A DNA stretch of 41,225 bases from the IMG/VR virus record IMGVR_UViG_3300013120_000344, positions 1 through 41,225 of that record. The stretch is one strand, 5' to 3'. Shown piece after piece: positions 15,895 through 24,949 of this stretch (the stretch's first letter is position 1; the number at the start of each line of letters is the position of its first letter). The notes under the pieces were generated by a model, which saw nothing but the letters and a program-made list of their open reading frames with translations, had not been told where the DNA came from and searched no databases. The translations under genes and the position numbers were made by a program. This stretch comes from a virus.

Positions 15895-16035
15895 TCAACT
15901 CCTTACGTGCGTCCGACGCTCTAGTTTGCCCACCCGCTCTTCCAGCTTGCGAATGCGGGCCAGCAGCCTCGTATAATGCGATTCCTCGGTGTCCCGTGCT
16001 TCCTGATCACGCGAAGCGGAGGGGCTTGTATTCAT
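15895..16035 (-). CDS. 46-residue coiled-coil protein
   Basis: A short frame from ATG 16035 to TGA 15897-15895 reads MNTSPSASRDQEARDTEESH and ends in a heptad-like LLARIRKLEERVGKLERR. Its start lies inside the end of the tail gene (stop at 16007), and its stop is 2 nt before the next ATG (TGATCATG), an arrangement typical of translational coupling. No ribosome site precedes the ATG. Small coiled-coil proteins at this position may act as assembly chaperones or trimerisation units. Confidence 0.5.
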   Translation of the reverse strand: MNTSPSASRDQEARDTEESHYTRLLARIRKLEERVGKLERRTHVRS

Positions 16036-18574
16036 AGGCGAGTTCATGAACCGTGCCCTTGCCTTTCAATTCAAACTGTACATCCTTGCCCCGGCTGCCC
16101 GATGGGAAATAGAAACTGTGGCGCTCCTTCGTGCCGTTCGAGCTGACCTGCTTGATCGTCGCGTCCTCTTCTCCGTCGATATGCACATGGACTTCCCAGT
16201 CTCCTTCGGCAACCATCGACCACTTGATGTAGTGTTTCTTGATCGTCTGCTCGCCGTTGGTAATCCGTCCCGTCTTGTACTCGGTGCCCAGGTCATGTGT
16301 GCCCTGCCATAGCGGACAAACCTGGCCGAGCGGTAGCGATATGTACACTCGACCGTCCTGTGGGTTGTACGCCGCCGCCTGCACAAACATAGTGCCCAGC
16401 GAGCCCAAGGTCACACGGGGTGTGCCAAACCGAAAGCTAACATGGATATACTTCTGCTCATTGCCTTGGACAAGGAACAGGTAGTATTCGCTGTCGCCGG
16501 TCGCTGAACAGTAAGCGCCCCCTTGGACATCCGAAGGCAGGAGAACCCCGTCCGTTAGGTTCACGACTGCACCGTCTCGATAAACACAGATCCCCTCGGT
16601 GGACTTCCAGATGGGCATCCCATACACCCGACCGATTGTGCGGTCATCCTCGCAACCATGTTCGGTCGGTAGACGCTTCAACGCATATTCATCCGGACTG
16701 GCCCCACGAAGCCGATAACAGGCCGTTCGAGTCAAGAGCAGCAAATCCCCCGCAGAGACCAGCCCAGTGATATTCCCCGGCAATTGGATTGCCTGATCGG
16801 TCGGCCAGTACCACGGCTGACCAGCCTTGCAGTAGTACGCCTTGTTGCCCCGAACGAGGAAGAATACGCCCATGTGTTCGGTAAGCAGTGTCGCCGGTTT
16901 CCGTTGGTGATCAATGTTGCTCGTGTCGTCCTGCGCTTCCTGAATCGGTGGAAAGTTATTCATCGCCAGACAGGGGATCACCGACAGGTTGAAGTCCTGC
17001 ACGGTGTCCACGTACCGATCGTTCTCGTCGTGCTCAATGGCGGTCAGAAAGTAAAACGGACCCGGCTGATCCACCCGCGTTCGGTAGATGTTGGTCTTCT
17101 CGTTGGTGGACATCGGCGCGGGATAGCCGGTGATCAGGATCCGCGCCGGCGGCTCGTAGTACGTTTGAGCAGCGTCCTCATCTGTTATTTCTGTTTGGCG
17201 ATACTGGATACCATACAAAAACCCCTCCTGTTCGGCAATCCAATTCTGTGCTTCCTCTTGGGTAGCAAAGTTCGGCGAGGTTACACGGGTCGATCCCTCG
17301 TCCATTTGCAACGCGGTAGCATAGTATTGCAGCGTGAGGGTCGTAATTGCAGACGGCGGAGCGCTGATTTCGATTGACGGTGCATCTGCCGATTCTCCCG
17401 GAGGGAATGGTGCGCTTTCGCGGCCATGCGTATCGACGGTTGTCACCGCATAGCGGTACTTCCCCGGCAGCAGCGGCTCATTGTAGCTATCGATGTTGGC
17501 GGCGGCAATCCCCAGCGCAACATATGAACGCGGCTGGTCGACTACGCCCGAGACTTGTGTCACTAGGGAAAAAGGGCTGATCTTCCTGCTTTCGCCCGTC
17601 ACGTCTTCGATCAGCATCAGCGACCGTTCATGCTCTTGTAGATCGTCGCTCTCGATGATCTCCTCCACCTCGTAGATTCGGCCCTCGAATTCGGTGCGCA
17701 AATCACTAACCTCTTCGAGTATCATCGTCACACCCGGCGGTGTTTCCTCACCCTGCACCCAGCGCTCAAGGGCTGCCCGCGCCTGTACGTAAATTAAGCC
17801 CCCCGGGGCGTCGCTGCTGAAATTCAAATACGTTGCGTTCAGCACGTCGTTGCGCGGGATTTGGTGCGTCACGGTTATAATCGCACTCCCTTCGGGCGCA
17901 TCCACGCTATCCGAATGCCAATTCGCACTGACTGTCAGTTCGATGCTGTATTCGCCTGCATCGTAAGGGACTTCATCGGGCAGGCCGACCACAATGCCGA
18001 TCTGGGGGTTCAGGGCCATTACGAAGATAAGTCCATCAGCCGCAGTGAAATGCTTGGTGGTCAGAATCATGTCGCCTACGCGCACATGATTCAGGTTCTC
18101 ACTGCTGGTGAACCGCATTTTCTGCGTGCGCACAACCACTTTACGATCATACGGAACATCGACTTTCCCGCCCGGCCCGTCTTCCAGCTTCACCGCATAT
18201 AGTTTCTTCAGGCTCAGGCTAATTCCATATGGTCCGGTCGGCACCCCCAGGTCTTCACGTTGCCCCAATTCGTTTTCTTCAATTAGGCGCATCTGCGGAT
18301 AGGCCCCGTTATCGGTGGAACTGAGCAGGAACTTCGACCAGCGAACGGCGTGCAGCGGGTCGTTGTCGGACAACAGCAGCCCTTCTTCAGTGAAGAATAA
18401 GCCGGAGCCCGCGCTGCCTGCAATGGGCGCACCGGGCTCCTTGGCGGACACAATCGTCCCGCTCTCCAGCGTGCAGTTTAGGGCGTACACACACTGGTTA
18501 TCGGGTAGCAGGGAAGGGTCAACTACACGGTTCATCCCCCCCGAGAAATCTCTGATGGTGTGTCTTTCTGCCAT
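16007..18574 (-). CDS. Large tail protein (tail tubular/propeller type)
   Basis: The 855-residue product has features of podovirus tail-tube or head-tail stabilisation proteins. These are an N-terminal DFSGGMN motif, a fibronectin-like central part (DTHGRESAPFPP), the TNIYRTRVDQPGPFYFLTAIEHDEN block, and a C-terminal beta-propeller-like region (QPWYWPTDQAIQLPGNITGLVSAGDLLLLTR...GASPDEYALKRLPTEHGC). The start is placed at ATG 18574 (MAERHTIRDFSGG), five nt beyond the stop of the upstream fibre gene; a TTG at 18592 is the alternative. It likely forms part of the short tail tube or nozzle. Confidence 0.75.
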   Translation of the reverse strand: MAERHTIRDFSGGMNRVVDPSLLPDNQCVYALNCTLESGTIVSAKEPGAPIAGSAGSGLFFTEEGLLLSDNDPLHAVRWSKFLLSSTDNGAYPQMRLIEENELGQREDLGVPTGPYGISLSLKKLYAVKLEDGPGGKVDVPYDRKVVVRTQKMRFTSSENLNHVRVGDMILTTKHFTAADGLIFVMALNPQIGIVVGLPDEVPYDAGEYSIELTVSANWHSDSVDAPEGSAIITVTHQIPRNDVLNATYLNFSSDAPGGLIYVQARAALERWVQGEETPPGVTMILEEVSDLRTEFEGRIYEVEEIIESDDLQEHERSLMLIEDVTGESRKISPFSLVTQVSGVVDQPRSYVALGIAAANIDSYNEPLLPGKYRYAVTTVDTHGRESAPFPPGESADAPSIEISAPPSAITTLTLQYYATALQMDEGSTRVTSPNFATQEEAQNWIAEQEGFLYGIQYRQTEITDEDAAQTYYEPPARILITGYPAPMSTNEKTNIYRTRVDQPGPFYFLTAIEHDENDRYVDTVQDFNLSVIPCLAMNNFPPIQEAQDDTSNIDHQRKPATLLTEHMGVFFLVRGNKAYYCKAGQPWYWPTDQAIQLPGNITGLVSAGDLLLLTRTACYRLRGASPDEYALKRLPTEHGCEDDRTIGRVYGMPIWKSTEGICVYRDGAVVNLTDGVLLPSDVQGGAYCSATGDSEYYLFLVQGNEQKYIHVSFRFGTPRVTLGSLGTMFVQAAAYNPQDGRVYISLPLGQVCPLWQGTHDLGTEYKTGRITNGEQTIKKHYIKWSMVAEGDWEVHVHIDGEEDATIKQVSSNGTKERHSFYFPSGSRGKDVQFELKGKGTVHELAYEYKPLRFA

Positions 18575-18578
18575 GTCA

Positions 18579-19835
18579 TTAGGTCGCGTCAAAGCTTCCG
18601 ATGATTGCCGCTCCGCTTGCCTTGTAGCACTTTATGACTACCGAGTCACCCGGCCCCAGCGTGTGATCCGCCGTCAGTTTCCCCCCAGTCGGGCCGAGGA
18701 TCAGCGCGTTGTCGATCACCACATTGTAACCCGAACTGGAGTTGATCACTCGGATGACCATCCCGGCGGTCATGTTGCTGAACGACGTGTAGGTGCAGTG
18801 TGCACCGTTCGGATCGCACACCACAGTAGGCCCGACGCCCCAATCAAGGTCTTCCGTCGCGCCCGATGCGGTGGTGTTGTAGATCGAATAACTCTCAACC
18901 GCACGAGAAGAGCTTACGGCAGCGGCAGTCAGCGTACCCACGACTTCCAGACTGCCGCCCACCTTCAGGCGGCTGTTCCCGCTATCCCAGCTCATCGTGT
19001 TGTCATCGCCACTGCCGCCGATCTGGACACCAGAGGCACCGACTTCCGGCAGGGTGATTGATCCCGCGCCAGAAAAGCTGACCGCACCCTGAAAAACAAC
19101 GGTACTGGCAAACGTCGCGGCCCCGCTGGCCTTGAACGTATCCGTTCGCATACTCTGTGAACCGGTCTCACCGGAAATCACAAATGCGGTGCCCGTAGCT
19201 GTCGCGCTGAGCGTCACCGCACCGGTTACGGCCAAGGTCGATTCAACCACCCCCGCACCGGTTACGCGGAAGGTCGTGGTGCGCAAAGCCTCTGCCCCAC
19301 TGGCACCGGCCACAACTACCGAGCTGCTGGCCGTCACGTCACTGAATGCCGAAGTCGCACTCGTCGCGGTAATCGTTGAACTGAAGGTCGCGGCGCCCGT
19401 TGCAACGAACGTAGTGGTGCGCAAAGCCTGTGATCCGCCCGCACTGGCGACGACCACGCTGCCGCTGGCAGTAATCCCCGCAAACGCCGCCGTGGTGGTA
19501 CTCACAGTAAACGTCGTACCAGCAATCGTCAGGGCTGTCGCCCCAATAGTCAGGACCGATCCGCCCAGCTTGTTCTGATAGGCGTTCGGGTTGTCCAGAT
19601 CGTACTTGCCACCCGTGCTGACGATCTGGCCGGTCAGTGCGATGTTGCCCACGATGGCCGCATTGCCGTTCAGATCAAACGCGGTAAACGCATTGGATCC
19701 GTCCAGTAGGGCGAAGTACTTCCCCAGCCCCCAGACGGCACGGGTACTGCCGTCGGAGATCCGCACATTGTGCTGGCTGGCATCGGCGAAGACATCCTCG
19801 TAGCCGATCTTGTTCTTGAATACCTGAATTGCCAT
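18579..19835 (-). CDS. Repetitive tail fibre-like protein
   Basis: The 418-residue product is rich in S, T, A, G and V. It contains about three copies of a roughly 45-residue unit centred on SxxxVVVAxAxGxxALRTTTFxxTGAA (about residues 120-260), a pattern of beta-rich fibre shafts. The C-terminal third (about 310-418) is a compact beta domain ending KLTADHTLGPGDSVVIKCYKASGAAIIGSFDAT, which could be the host-binding tip. The ATG follows GGGGGAGGTACTACTG and overlaps the upstream stop (TGATG). Residues 1-60 probably attach to the tail. Confidence 0.7.
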   Translation of the reverse strand: MAIQVFKNKIGYEDVFADASQHNVRISDGSTRAVWGLGKYFALLDGSNAFTAFDLNGNAAIVGNIALTGQIVSTGGKYDLDNPNAYQNKLGGSVLTIGATALTIAGTTFTVSTTTAAFAGITASGSVVVASAGGSQALRTTTFVATGAATFSSTITATSATSAFSDVTASSSVVVAGASGAEALRTTTFRVTGAGVVESTLAVTGAVTLSATATGTAFVISGETGSQSMRTDTFKASGAATFASTVVFQGAVSFSGAGSITLPEVGASGVQIGGSGDDNTMSWDSGNSRLKVGGSLEVVGTLTAAAVSSSRAVESYSIYNTTASGATEDLDWGVGPTVVCDPNGAHCTYTSFSNMTAGMVIRVINSSSGYNVVIDNALILGPTGGKLTADHTLGPGDSVVIKCYKASGAAIIGSFDAT

Positions 19836-20992
19836 CAGTAGTACCTCCCCCTTGCCTTGCGGGGCTGGACCGAAAAGCCGTCGGCGACTTTCCGGGCGGT
19901 TTCAAACGTCATTTCGTCGTACAGGCGCTTATAGTGTTTGGACTCGGCCAAGCTCTTCTCATCAGCGTCCTTCTGAAACGCCCGGAACAGGGCATACCAG
20001 ATCAACGCCGATTCATTCTGATCGGGTAACACCACTTCCTCGACATCCAGCGTATAGTATTCTGGACGGTAGACATAGCCGACGCGGACCTTCGATACCA
20101 GGATTTGCGTGACCACGCCCATCGCCTCAGCTTCCGCCGGATCATAGCCGATCCCCTCCTGTGTGATCCTTCCCGCTGGGACGAATACGAACTCCGTGTC
20201 CTCGCTGTCCGTGAACCACGTATAGGCAGCGCTGACACTACTGAAGTTCACGGTGATCGCCCCGCCATCCTGCTCGGTGTCGAACCGAAACGCACCCGTC
20301 TTGTAATCGATCACACCCGTCCCGCCACCGACCGTGCTGATCACGCCCGCCCCGTCGTCCGTCCACGAACCGGTACCCGATTCATCCGTAGCGGTGATCG
20401 TCACCGAGTTCGGCAGGATCTCCGTCTGGGCCAGCGTACCGCTGACATAGCCGTAATTCAGGCTGGTCGTCACCGACTCGGAGGTAGGCGCGGTCTGTGT
20501 GCCATCCACGATGTCACGAATCACGCCGGTCTCCGCTGGGTAGAACGTGTCGACTGTGCTGCCTACGATGTCCAACGCGCCGACCGCACCCTCTTCCTGA
20601 TCGAAGTTCGCGATGTCCTCGTCGTTGTCTGTCGGGATCGGATAGACCCGGAGTTCCCGCAGATTGCCTAGATCCTGATACCAGTACTTCGGTGTGCCGG
20701 TCGTGCTGGTAAAGCTCGTGTCAATCTCCTGGATCTCCCGCCAACTGCTACTGACCAGCCGGTCCCCGTCGTATTCCACCCACAGCAACTCAATCAGGTC
20801 ATGAGGCAGGTTGAACAGATGCGGATCCTGCCCGGTAGCTAGGCGGCTGATTCGCCGGAACTGCTTTGTCCGCCGAGCGTAGTCGTCCTGCCCCATGTTG
20901 ACGTAACTCAGCAGTTCCTCGTCCGTCCACAGATCCTGGTCGGTGTCCTGTAGAACGTCCTTGATACGACCGAGTAGGGTTAGGATCTGCAT
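19835..20992 (-). CDS. Head-tail adaptor-like protein with beta insert
   Basis: The 385-residue product begins MQILTLLGRIKDVLQDTDQDLWTDEELLSYVNMGQDDYARR, the helical signature of phage adaptor/connector proteins (DUF6682-like). A central insert (about 170-250) reads like the common beta module TLAQTEILPNSVTITATDE...GTGVIDYKTGAFRFD. The C-terminus has a second conserved helix (FRAFQKDADEKSLAESKHYKRLYDEM). The start is set at ATG 20992, which overlaps the upstream stop region (TGAAATG). It should sit below the portal ring. Confidence 0.75.
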   Translation of the reverse strand: MQILTLLGRIKDVLQDTDQDLWTDEELLSYVNMGQDDYARRTKQFRRISRLATGQDPHLFNLPHDLIELLWVEYDGDRLVSSSWREIQEIDTSFTSTTGTPKYWYQDLGNLRELRVYPIPTDNDEDIANFDQEEGAVGALDIVGSTVDTFYPAETGVIRDIVDGTQTAPTSESVTTSLNYGYVSGTLAQTEILPNSVTITATDESGTGSWTDDGAGVISTVGGGTGVIDYKTGAFRFDTEQDGGAITVNFSSVSAAYTWFTDSEDTEFVFVPAGRITQEGIGYDPAEAEAMGVVTQILVSKVRVGYVYRPEYYTLDVEEVVLPDQNESALIWYALFRAFQKDADEKSLAESKHYKRLYDEMTFETARKVADGFSVQPRKARGRYY

Positions 20993-20993
20993 T

Positions 20994-21350
20994 TCACTTG
21001 TCCTCGTAGATGCCTTCCCAATGCTCGGGATAGGTATCAACGTGAATGAAGTCCTTGCCGTGCGCCACAGCGACCAGGTGCGCGTACCGCAGCCCGTCGT
21101 GGATTCGCGCTCGTGTATGCGGGTGATCGCACGCGATGTCCACGGCCTCGCCCCGTAGGTGGCGACTGTCTTCGATGCCGCCGATTTCCTTGTTGTGTTT
21201 CGTACAGCGGTATGCAGATGTCAGTTGGAACGGCACGCCTGCGAAATCCCGTGCTTCGTCCAACCGCTTCATGAACTGCAAGTCCATTGCATTCGCCCCG
21301 CAGCACCTGCAAGCCGTTTCATCATCGGTAAACCAGCGCAGACCGTTCAT
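20994..21350 (-). CDS. Peptidase M15 endolysin
   Basis: The 118-residue product has the M15 (D-Ala-D-Ala-type, L-Ala-D-Glu) peptidase pattern: CRCCG near the N-terminus, LTSAYRCTKHNKEIGG, then zinc ligands H64 and D71 in SRHLRGEAVDI, and H103 in KDFIHVD. The start is taken at the ATG that overlaps the upstream stop (ATGA, 21350). Such small single-domain enzymes cut peptidoglycan stem peptides and serve as phage endolysins. It sits with the holin- and spanin-like genes. Confidence 0.85.
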   Translation of the reverse strand: MNGLRWFTDDETACRCCGANAMDLQFMKRLDEARDFAGVPFQLTSAYRCTKHNKEIGGIEDSRHLRGEAVDIACDHPHTRARIHDGLRYAHLVAVAHGKDFIHVDTYPEHWEGIYEDK

Positions 21351-21886
21351 AGGACGATTCTCCGCGCTTTCTGCATACCCCCATGCAGGTTCGCGATGTC
21401 CTTGGGCCATATTTTCGATGGCTCGCGGAGCACCTCGCCGTAGGTTTCCGGCGCGGCAAGTCGGCGACTGTGAGCGTCGATTTCGGAACAGAACCAGCGC
21501 ACGTTGTCCGGAACATCACGCCGGAACATCACTCGCAGAATCATCCACTTCGGCTTCTCGTACTTCGTGCCGAAATGCGTAGCGAAGGTTCCTGCGTAGA
21601 GTTCGCGTTCGACATCGTTATCGATCAGAGCAGGCCACCAGTAGACTTCGCTTTTTGATCGCTGCTTTAGAAACGTGCTGAACTCAACGACGTGTACACC
21701 GCGCACGAAATCCGCCTGCATGATGAACAGCCGCCCCCAGGCCCACAGCGCACCGCCGATGTGATTGATGTGGTGCTGTGTGACTCGGCGGATCCCCAGC
21801 GCGAAGAGCCCCGGATCGTGTGTTCCAATCGGATCACCCGTGCGGATGGACTTTCGGGCCTCTTCGTATTTGACAATCATCGCCAT
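21347..21886 (-). CDS. Permuted papain-fold (YiiX/NlpC-P60-like) protein
   Basis: The 179-residue product has the circularly permuted NlpC/P60 (YiiX/YebB-like) layout: TGDPIGTHDPGLFALGIRR, then catalytic His in HHINHIGGALW (H42), VHVVEF with E68, and catalytic Cys in RWFCSEIDAH (C133). Relatives cut amide or ester bonds in cell-wall peptides or lipids. Its place between the spanin-like and M15 genes points to a second lysis or wall-degrading enzyme, or a virion-associated hydrolase. Substrate unknown. Confidence 0.7.
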   Translation of the reverse strand: MAMIVKYEEARKSIRTGDPIGTHDPGLFALGIRRVTQHHINHIGGALWAWGRLFIMQADFVRGVHVVEFSTFLKQRSKSEVYWWPALIDNDVERELYAGTFATHFGTKYEKPKWMILRVMFRRDVPDNVRWFCSEIDAHSRRLAAPETYGEVLREPSKIWPKDIANLHGGMQKARRIVL

Positions 21887-21888
21887 TT

Positions 21889-22281
21889 TTAGTCTTGCAT
21901 CAGCAGGTTCTTGATGTCATCCACGCCCTGCCGAACCCCTTTCAGGTCATCGCGAAGGTTCTCCATCTGCGTTTCCGCCGAGCGGATGTGCTCGTTGAAC
22001 AACGCGGCATCGGAGGCCAGACGGTCCTCCATCTGATCCACGATGGCCCGATGTTGCTCTGCCGCAGTAGCACGGCTCATCTTGACCTTCAACTCGTCTT
22101 GTATAGCCTCTATCTGTTCTTCCTGATCTGCGTCAATTTGCTGCATCTGCCCGTAGTTGCGGCCTACTGTCACTAGATAGGCGGCAACCATGATCAGCAG
22201 TGTCACCAGTGCGGGAGTCCAGCGCACATGCCAGCGGTCAGCCGTTCGGCGCTTGACGATCGGTTCGTTGCCGTTGCCCAT
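21889..22281 (-). CDS. Inner-membrane spanin-like protein
   Basis: The 130-residue product has a basic, polar N-terminus (1-22), one transmembrane helix (about 23-40, PALVTLLIMVAAYLVTVG) and a long charged coiled-coil (about 45-128). This N-in, C-out layout with a periplasmic coiled-coil matches i-spanins (Rz-like), which fuse the inner and outer membranes at lysis. No o-spanin lipoprotein was found nearby. It directly follows the holin-like gene (TGA-ATG). It could also be a late membrane-anchored structural protein. Confidence 0.6.
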   Translation of the reverse strand: MGNGNEPIVKRRTADRWHVRWTPALVTLLIMVAAYLVTVGRNYGQMQQIDADQEEQIEAIQDELKVKMSRATAAEQHRAIVDQMEDRLASDAALFNEHIRSAETQMENLRDDLKGVRQGVDDIKNLLMQD

Positions 22282-22464
22282 TCAGGCCTCCGGGGGTTTG
22301 CCTCTTCGTTGCGTCCAGTGTTCAGCGGCATTGCCGCCGATCCCCACCAGCAATATCCACATCACGGCCTCCACTACCTGAGCCGATAGATGATCGGTCC
22401 AGGCCAGGAGCCCGACCATGCCCAGCGTGGCCATGCTGAGAATGAGTTTTCGCCCACCCTTCAT
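22282..22464 (-). CDS. Two-helix holin-like protein
   Basis: The 60-residue product has a positively charged start (MKGGRK), two hydrophobic helices (about 7-22 and 30-44) joined by a short polar turn (TDHLSAQ), and a charged tail (WTQRRGKPPEA). Size and topology fit a class II holin that lets the endolysin reach the wall. The ATG at 22464 is used because AGGATAAAG lies just upstream; a longer frame to 22515 lacks a ribosome site. Lysis genes follow directly. Confidence 0.65.
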   Translation of the reverse strand: MKGGRKLILSMATLGMVGLLAWTDHLSAQVVEAVMWILLVGIGGNAAEHWTQRRGKPPEA

Positions 22465-22474
22465 GTGCTTTATC

Positions 22475-24949
22475 CTATTCCGGCATCCACAGCGTTTTCT
22501 TGCGGTCAGCAGCATCCCACTGCAACCAGAGATCCCGCATGTATTCGTATTGATATTTTTCGGCGGTCAGCCTTGGGTATGGGTAGCGGAACCACGTGGA
22601 ACTGTCCAGCGTGTCGCTTCGTGCGAGGCTTTCGGAATTCACTGCATCCAGCAGCTCGTAGATCGTTAGTTTACCCGTATCAAAGCCAATCTGTGGCTTT
22701 CCGCTAACTGGGCCACCAGTATACTGGTCAACACCAGGCGTACACCAATCCCCCCACTCCTTCTCGGACACGGCCCAGGAATAGACGCGCCCGCCGTAAA
22801 GTGTCTCCCATGTACTCAGCGCGTTGTCATAGTTGCTGCCCAGGTACCAAGTGGAGTCACTGATTATCCCAACCGTCGAAGCCGCCGACCAGTACACGGC
22901 GTCGCTGGGAAATCCGTTGTTGGCGAGCAGAATGCCATGTGCTCCAGCGATTGCCGTGTAATCAACCAGTATACCTGCACCGTAAAAGTCATTGGCGATC
23001 ACACTGTCCTTGAGGCAGTTCGCGCCATTGAGGTACAGCCCCTTACAATCCGTGGCGGCAGTGATGTCGTTCTTCACGATCCAGATAGAGTCGCCACCGG
23101 CAATGCGGATACCGTTGTTGTTGGTACCGCCGTCCAGGCTAAAGCTGAACGTGTTGAGGTATATCTTCGCCGTGGTAGGATTATCATTAATGCGAATTGG
23201 ATTGTATGTGGTGCCGGAACTACCCCCACTCCACGTATTGTGATGGATCAGCGCAGTCACACCATCGCCACTGGATGTCAGGTAAAGGCCATAGGTGGTG
23301 CTGGCGCTGGATGGGGCAGCAAAGGTACAGTATGAAATCTCGACATCCGTGGACTCGTCGATCTCTAGCCCTGTATCACAATCACTGAATGTGCAACTGT
23401 CGATAGTAGCCGTTGCCGGATCTCCGCTGCCACTCAGTTCCAAGCCCTTCTCGCAACCATCGAATGTACAGCCGTCGATAGTCAGCAGTCCTGCATATTT
23501 CCTGCACCCATCCCCTGCACCATTAAACGTGCAATCACGCAAGGACTGATCGTCTGTCCCGGTAGAACTAAGCAATAGACCAAGACTATCTGCAATCGTG
23601 GTGAACGTGACATCCTCCCATGCCGTTCCATCTCCCCGGTCACTGACGATCCCTCCGGGCTCTCCGCCGGTGATCGTGAAGTTGTAGAATTCCCAGTCAT
23701 CATTCGTTGCGTTAATGCGCACGCATTCGATGCCGGTAGAGGCAAGCGCCCACGAATATCCTGCCCCGTTGACCTTGATCCCGTCCAGGTTTGACGATGG
23801 CTCAAAGCGCGTGGCAATGTCGCTGTTGGTCACGTTTGAGAGGAACCGGATACTGTCGCCCTCGTAATTGGCCACTGTAGTCATGACCGCCAGCGCAGCT
23901 TCAACGTCTGCATAGTCACCACCTGTGCCCACTGTCCAGGCATTGTAGGCAGTGGAGGCTGTACTATCTTCAATGGTTGCCTTCCAGACGAAGCCATCTT
24001 CACAGGTAGCATCCTTTGTCCCCCGGCTGACCAGCCAAAGCCGAACCTGGCCTCTATCCATCCAATGCTGCGTGAAACATAGGCCATCGATATTGCCGCC
24101 GCTGGGGCCGATTGCGGTAGTAAGCGGCCAGATGTGATCAGTGTAGCTACTGTCTATGCACTCATCTCGCGCCCGTGCGGTCAAAGTGGTATCGAATTCG
24201 TAGATCATGTTACCCGTACCGGCCAGGAAAAGTGTGTTGCGAGTCGGATGGAATGCAATTCCTTCCGCTGCAACGGTAATGCCCAGTCCATCGCCCGTTC
24301 CTGCTACATCATCCTCGATCATCGTGTGCGACAGCAACTCCATTTCATTGTTCAGGCGTAGAATGCTGGTGGAATCACCGGCTGTCCCGCCGCCGCAAGC
24401 AATATAGATGTCGCCATTGCGCGGATCGATTGTCACGCCCTCCAGGTCATTCCAGTACTGATCCTGGCCGCTGCCACCTTGGATGGTGCTGATAATCACC
24501 GAATCAACCACGGTATTATAGGCAGGCGCATCGTAACGATAAAGGCAACCGGTGACATCGTTTACAATATAAGTGTACTTGTCGAACGAACTCCAGGCAA
24601 CGCCCGATGGTTCAATGTTGCTGGCTGAAGCGCTGCCGTTGGTCAGATATGCGGCAGAGCTGTCACCAAGAACAGACGCATCGCCGTATGTTATCAGGAA
24701 CAGGTTCGTATTGCCGTTATCGGACCACATCTGAGCGAATTCATTCACATCCGCATCAACAAACACCAGTCTCTTGTATTCCGCATCGTAAGTCACTCCC
24801 GACGTTGCCGTGCTGGCGTCCATCAGACCGGTATCGCCAGCCAAACTATCAGCCACAATGTCGTTGATGTAAGCACCGCCACGCGGATACCCAAACACAA
24901 GTGCGGCTACTGCCAGAAGCGCCATTATGAACGCCCAACTCCTTTTCAT
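22475..24949 (-). CDS. Secreted-type spike: SdiA-regulated-like propeller plus beta-helix
   Basis: The 825-residue product starts MKRSWAFIMALLAVAALVFG, a clear signal peptide, behind AAAGGAGG. Residues about 40-330 resemble an SdiA-regulated-type beta-propeller (YWNDLEGVTIDPRNGDIYIACGG, AEGIAFHPTRNTLFLAGTGN). Residues about 350-700 show parallel beta-helix rungs (IDGCTFDGCEKGLELSGSG, DSCTFSDCDTGLEIDES, ISYCTFAA), as in polysaccharide-degrading tailspikes. A short C-terminal domain ends LWMPE. A signal peptide is unusual for a tailspike: the protein may be exported, display itself on the infected cell, or degrade surface polymer before lysis. The late-operon position, just before the lysis genes, fits any of these. 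Confidence 0.7.
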   Translation of the reverse strand: MKRSWAFIMALLAVAALVFGYPRGGAYINDIVADSLAGDTGLMDASTATSGVTYDAEYKRLVFVDADVNEFAQMWSDNGNTNLFLITYGDASVLGDSSAAYLTNGSASASNIEPSGVAWSSFDKYTYIVNDVTGCLYRYDAPAYNTVVDSVIISTIQGGSGQDQYWNDLEGVTIDPRNGDIYIACGGGTAGDSTSILRLNNEMELLSHTMIEDDVAGTGDGLGITVAAEGIAFHPTRNTLFLAGTGNMIYEFDTTLTARARDECIDSSYTDHIWPLTTAIGPSGGNIDGLCFTQHWMDRGQVRLWLVSRGTKDATCEDGFVWKATIEDSTASTAYNAWTVGTGGDYADVEAALAVMTTVANYEGDSIRFLSNVTNSDIATRFEPSSNLDGIKVNGAGYSWALASTGIECVRINATNDDWEFYNFTITGGEPGGIVSDRGDGTAWEDVTFTTIADSLGLLLSSTGTDDQSLRDCTFNGAGDGCRKYAGLLTIDGCTFDGCEKGLELSGSGDPATATIDSCTFSDCDTGLEIDESTDVEISYCTFAAPSSASTTYGLYLTSSGDGVTALIHHNTWSGGSSGTTYNPIRINDNPTTAKIYLNTFSFSLDGGTNNNGIRIAGGDSIWIVKNDITAATDCKGLYLNGANCLKDSVIANDFYGAGILVDYTAIAGAHGILLANNGFPSDAVYWSAASTVGIISDSTWYLGSNYDNALSTWETLYGGRVYSWAVSEKEWGDWCTPGVDQYTGGPVSGKPQIGFDTGKLTIYELLDAVNSESLARSDTLDSSTWFRYPYPRLTAEKYQYEYMRDLWLQWDAADRKKTLWMPE

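Noticed and set aside
9226-15976. Many plus-strand frames of 100-260 codons opposite the late genes
   Set aside because: They are antisense shadows of long, well-supported structural genes with matching ribosome sites on the minus strand.
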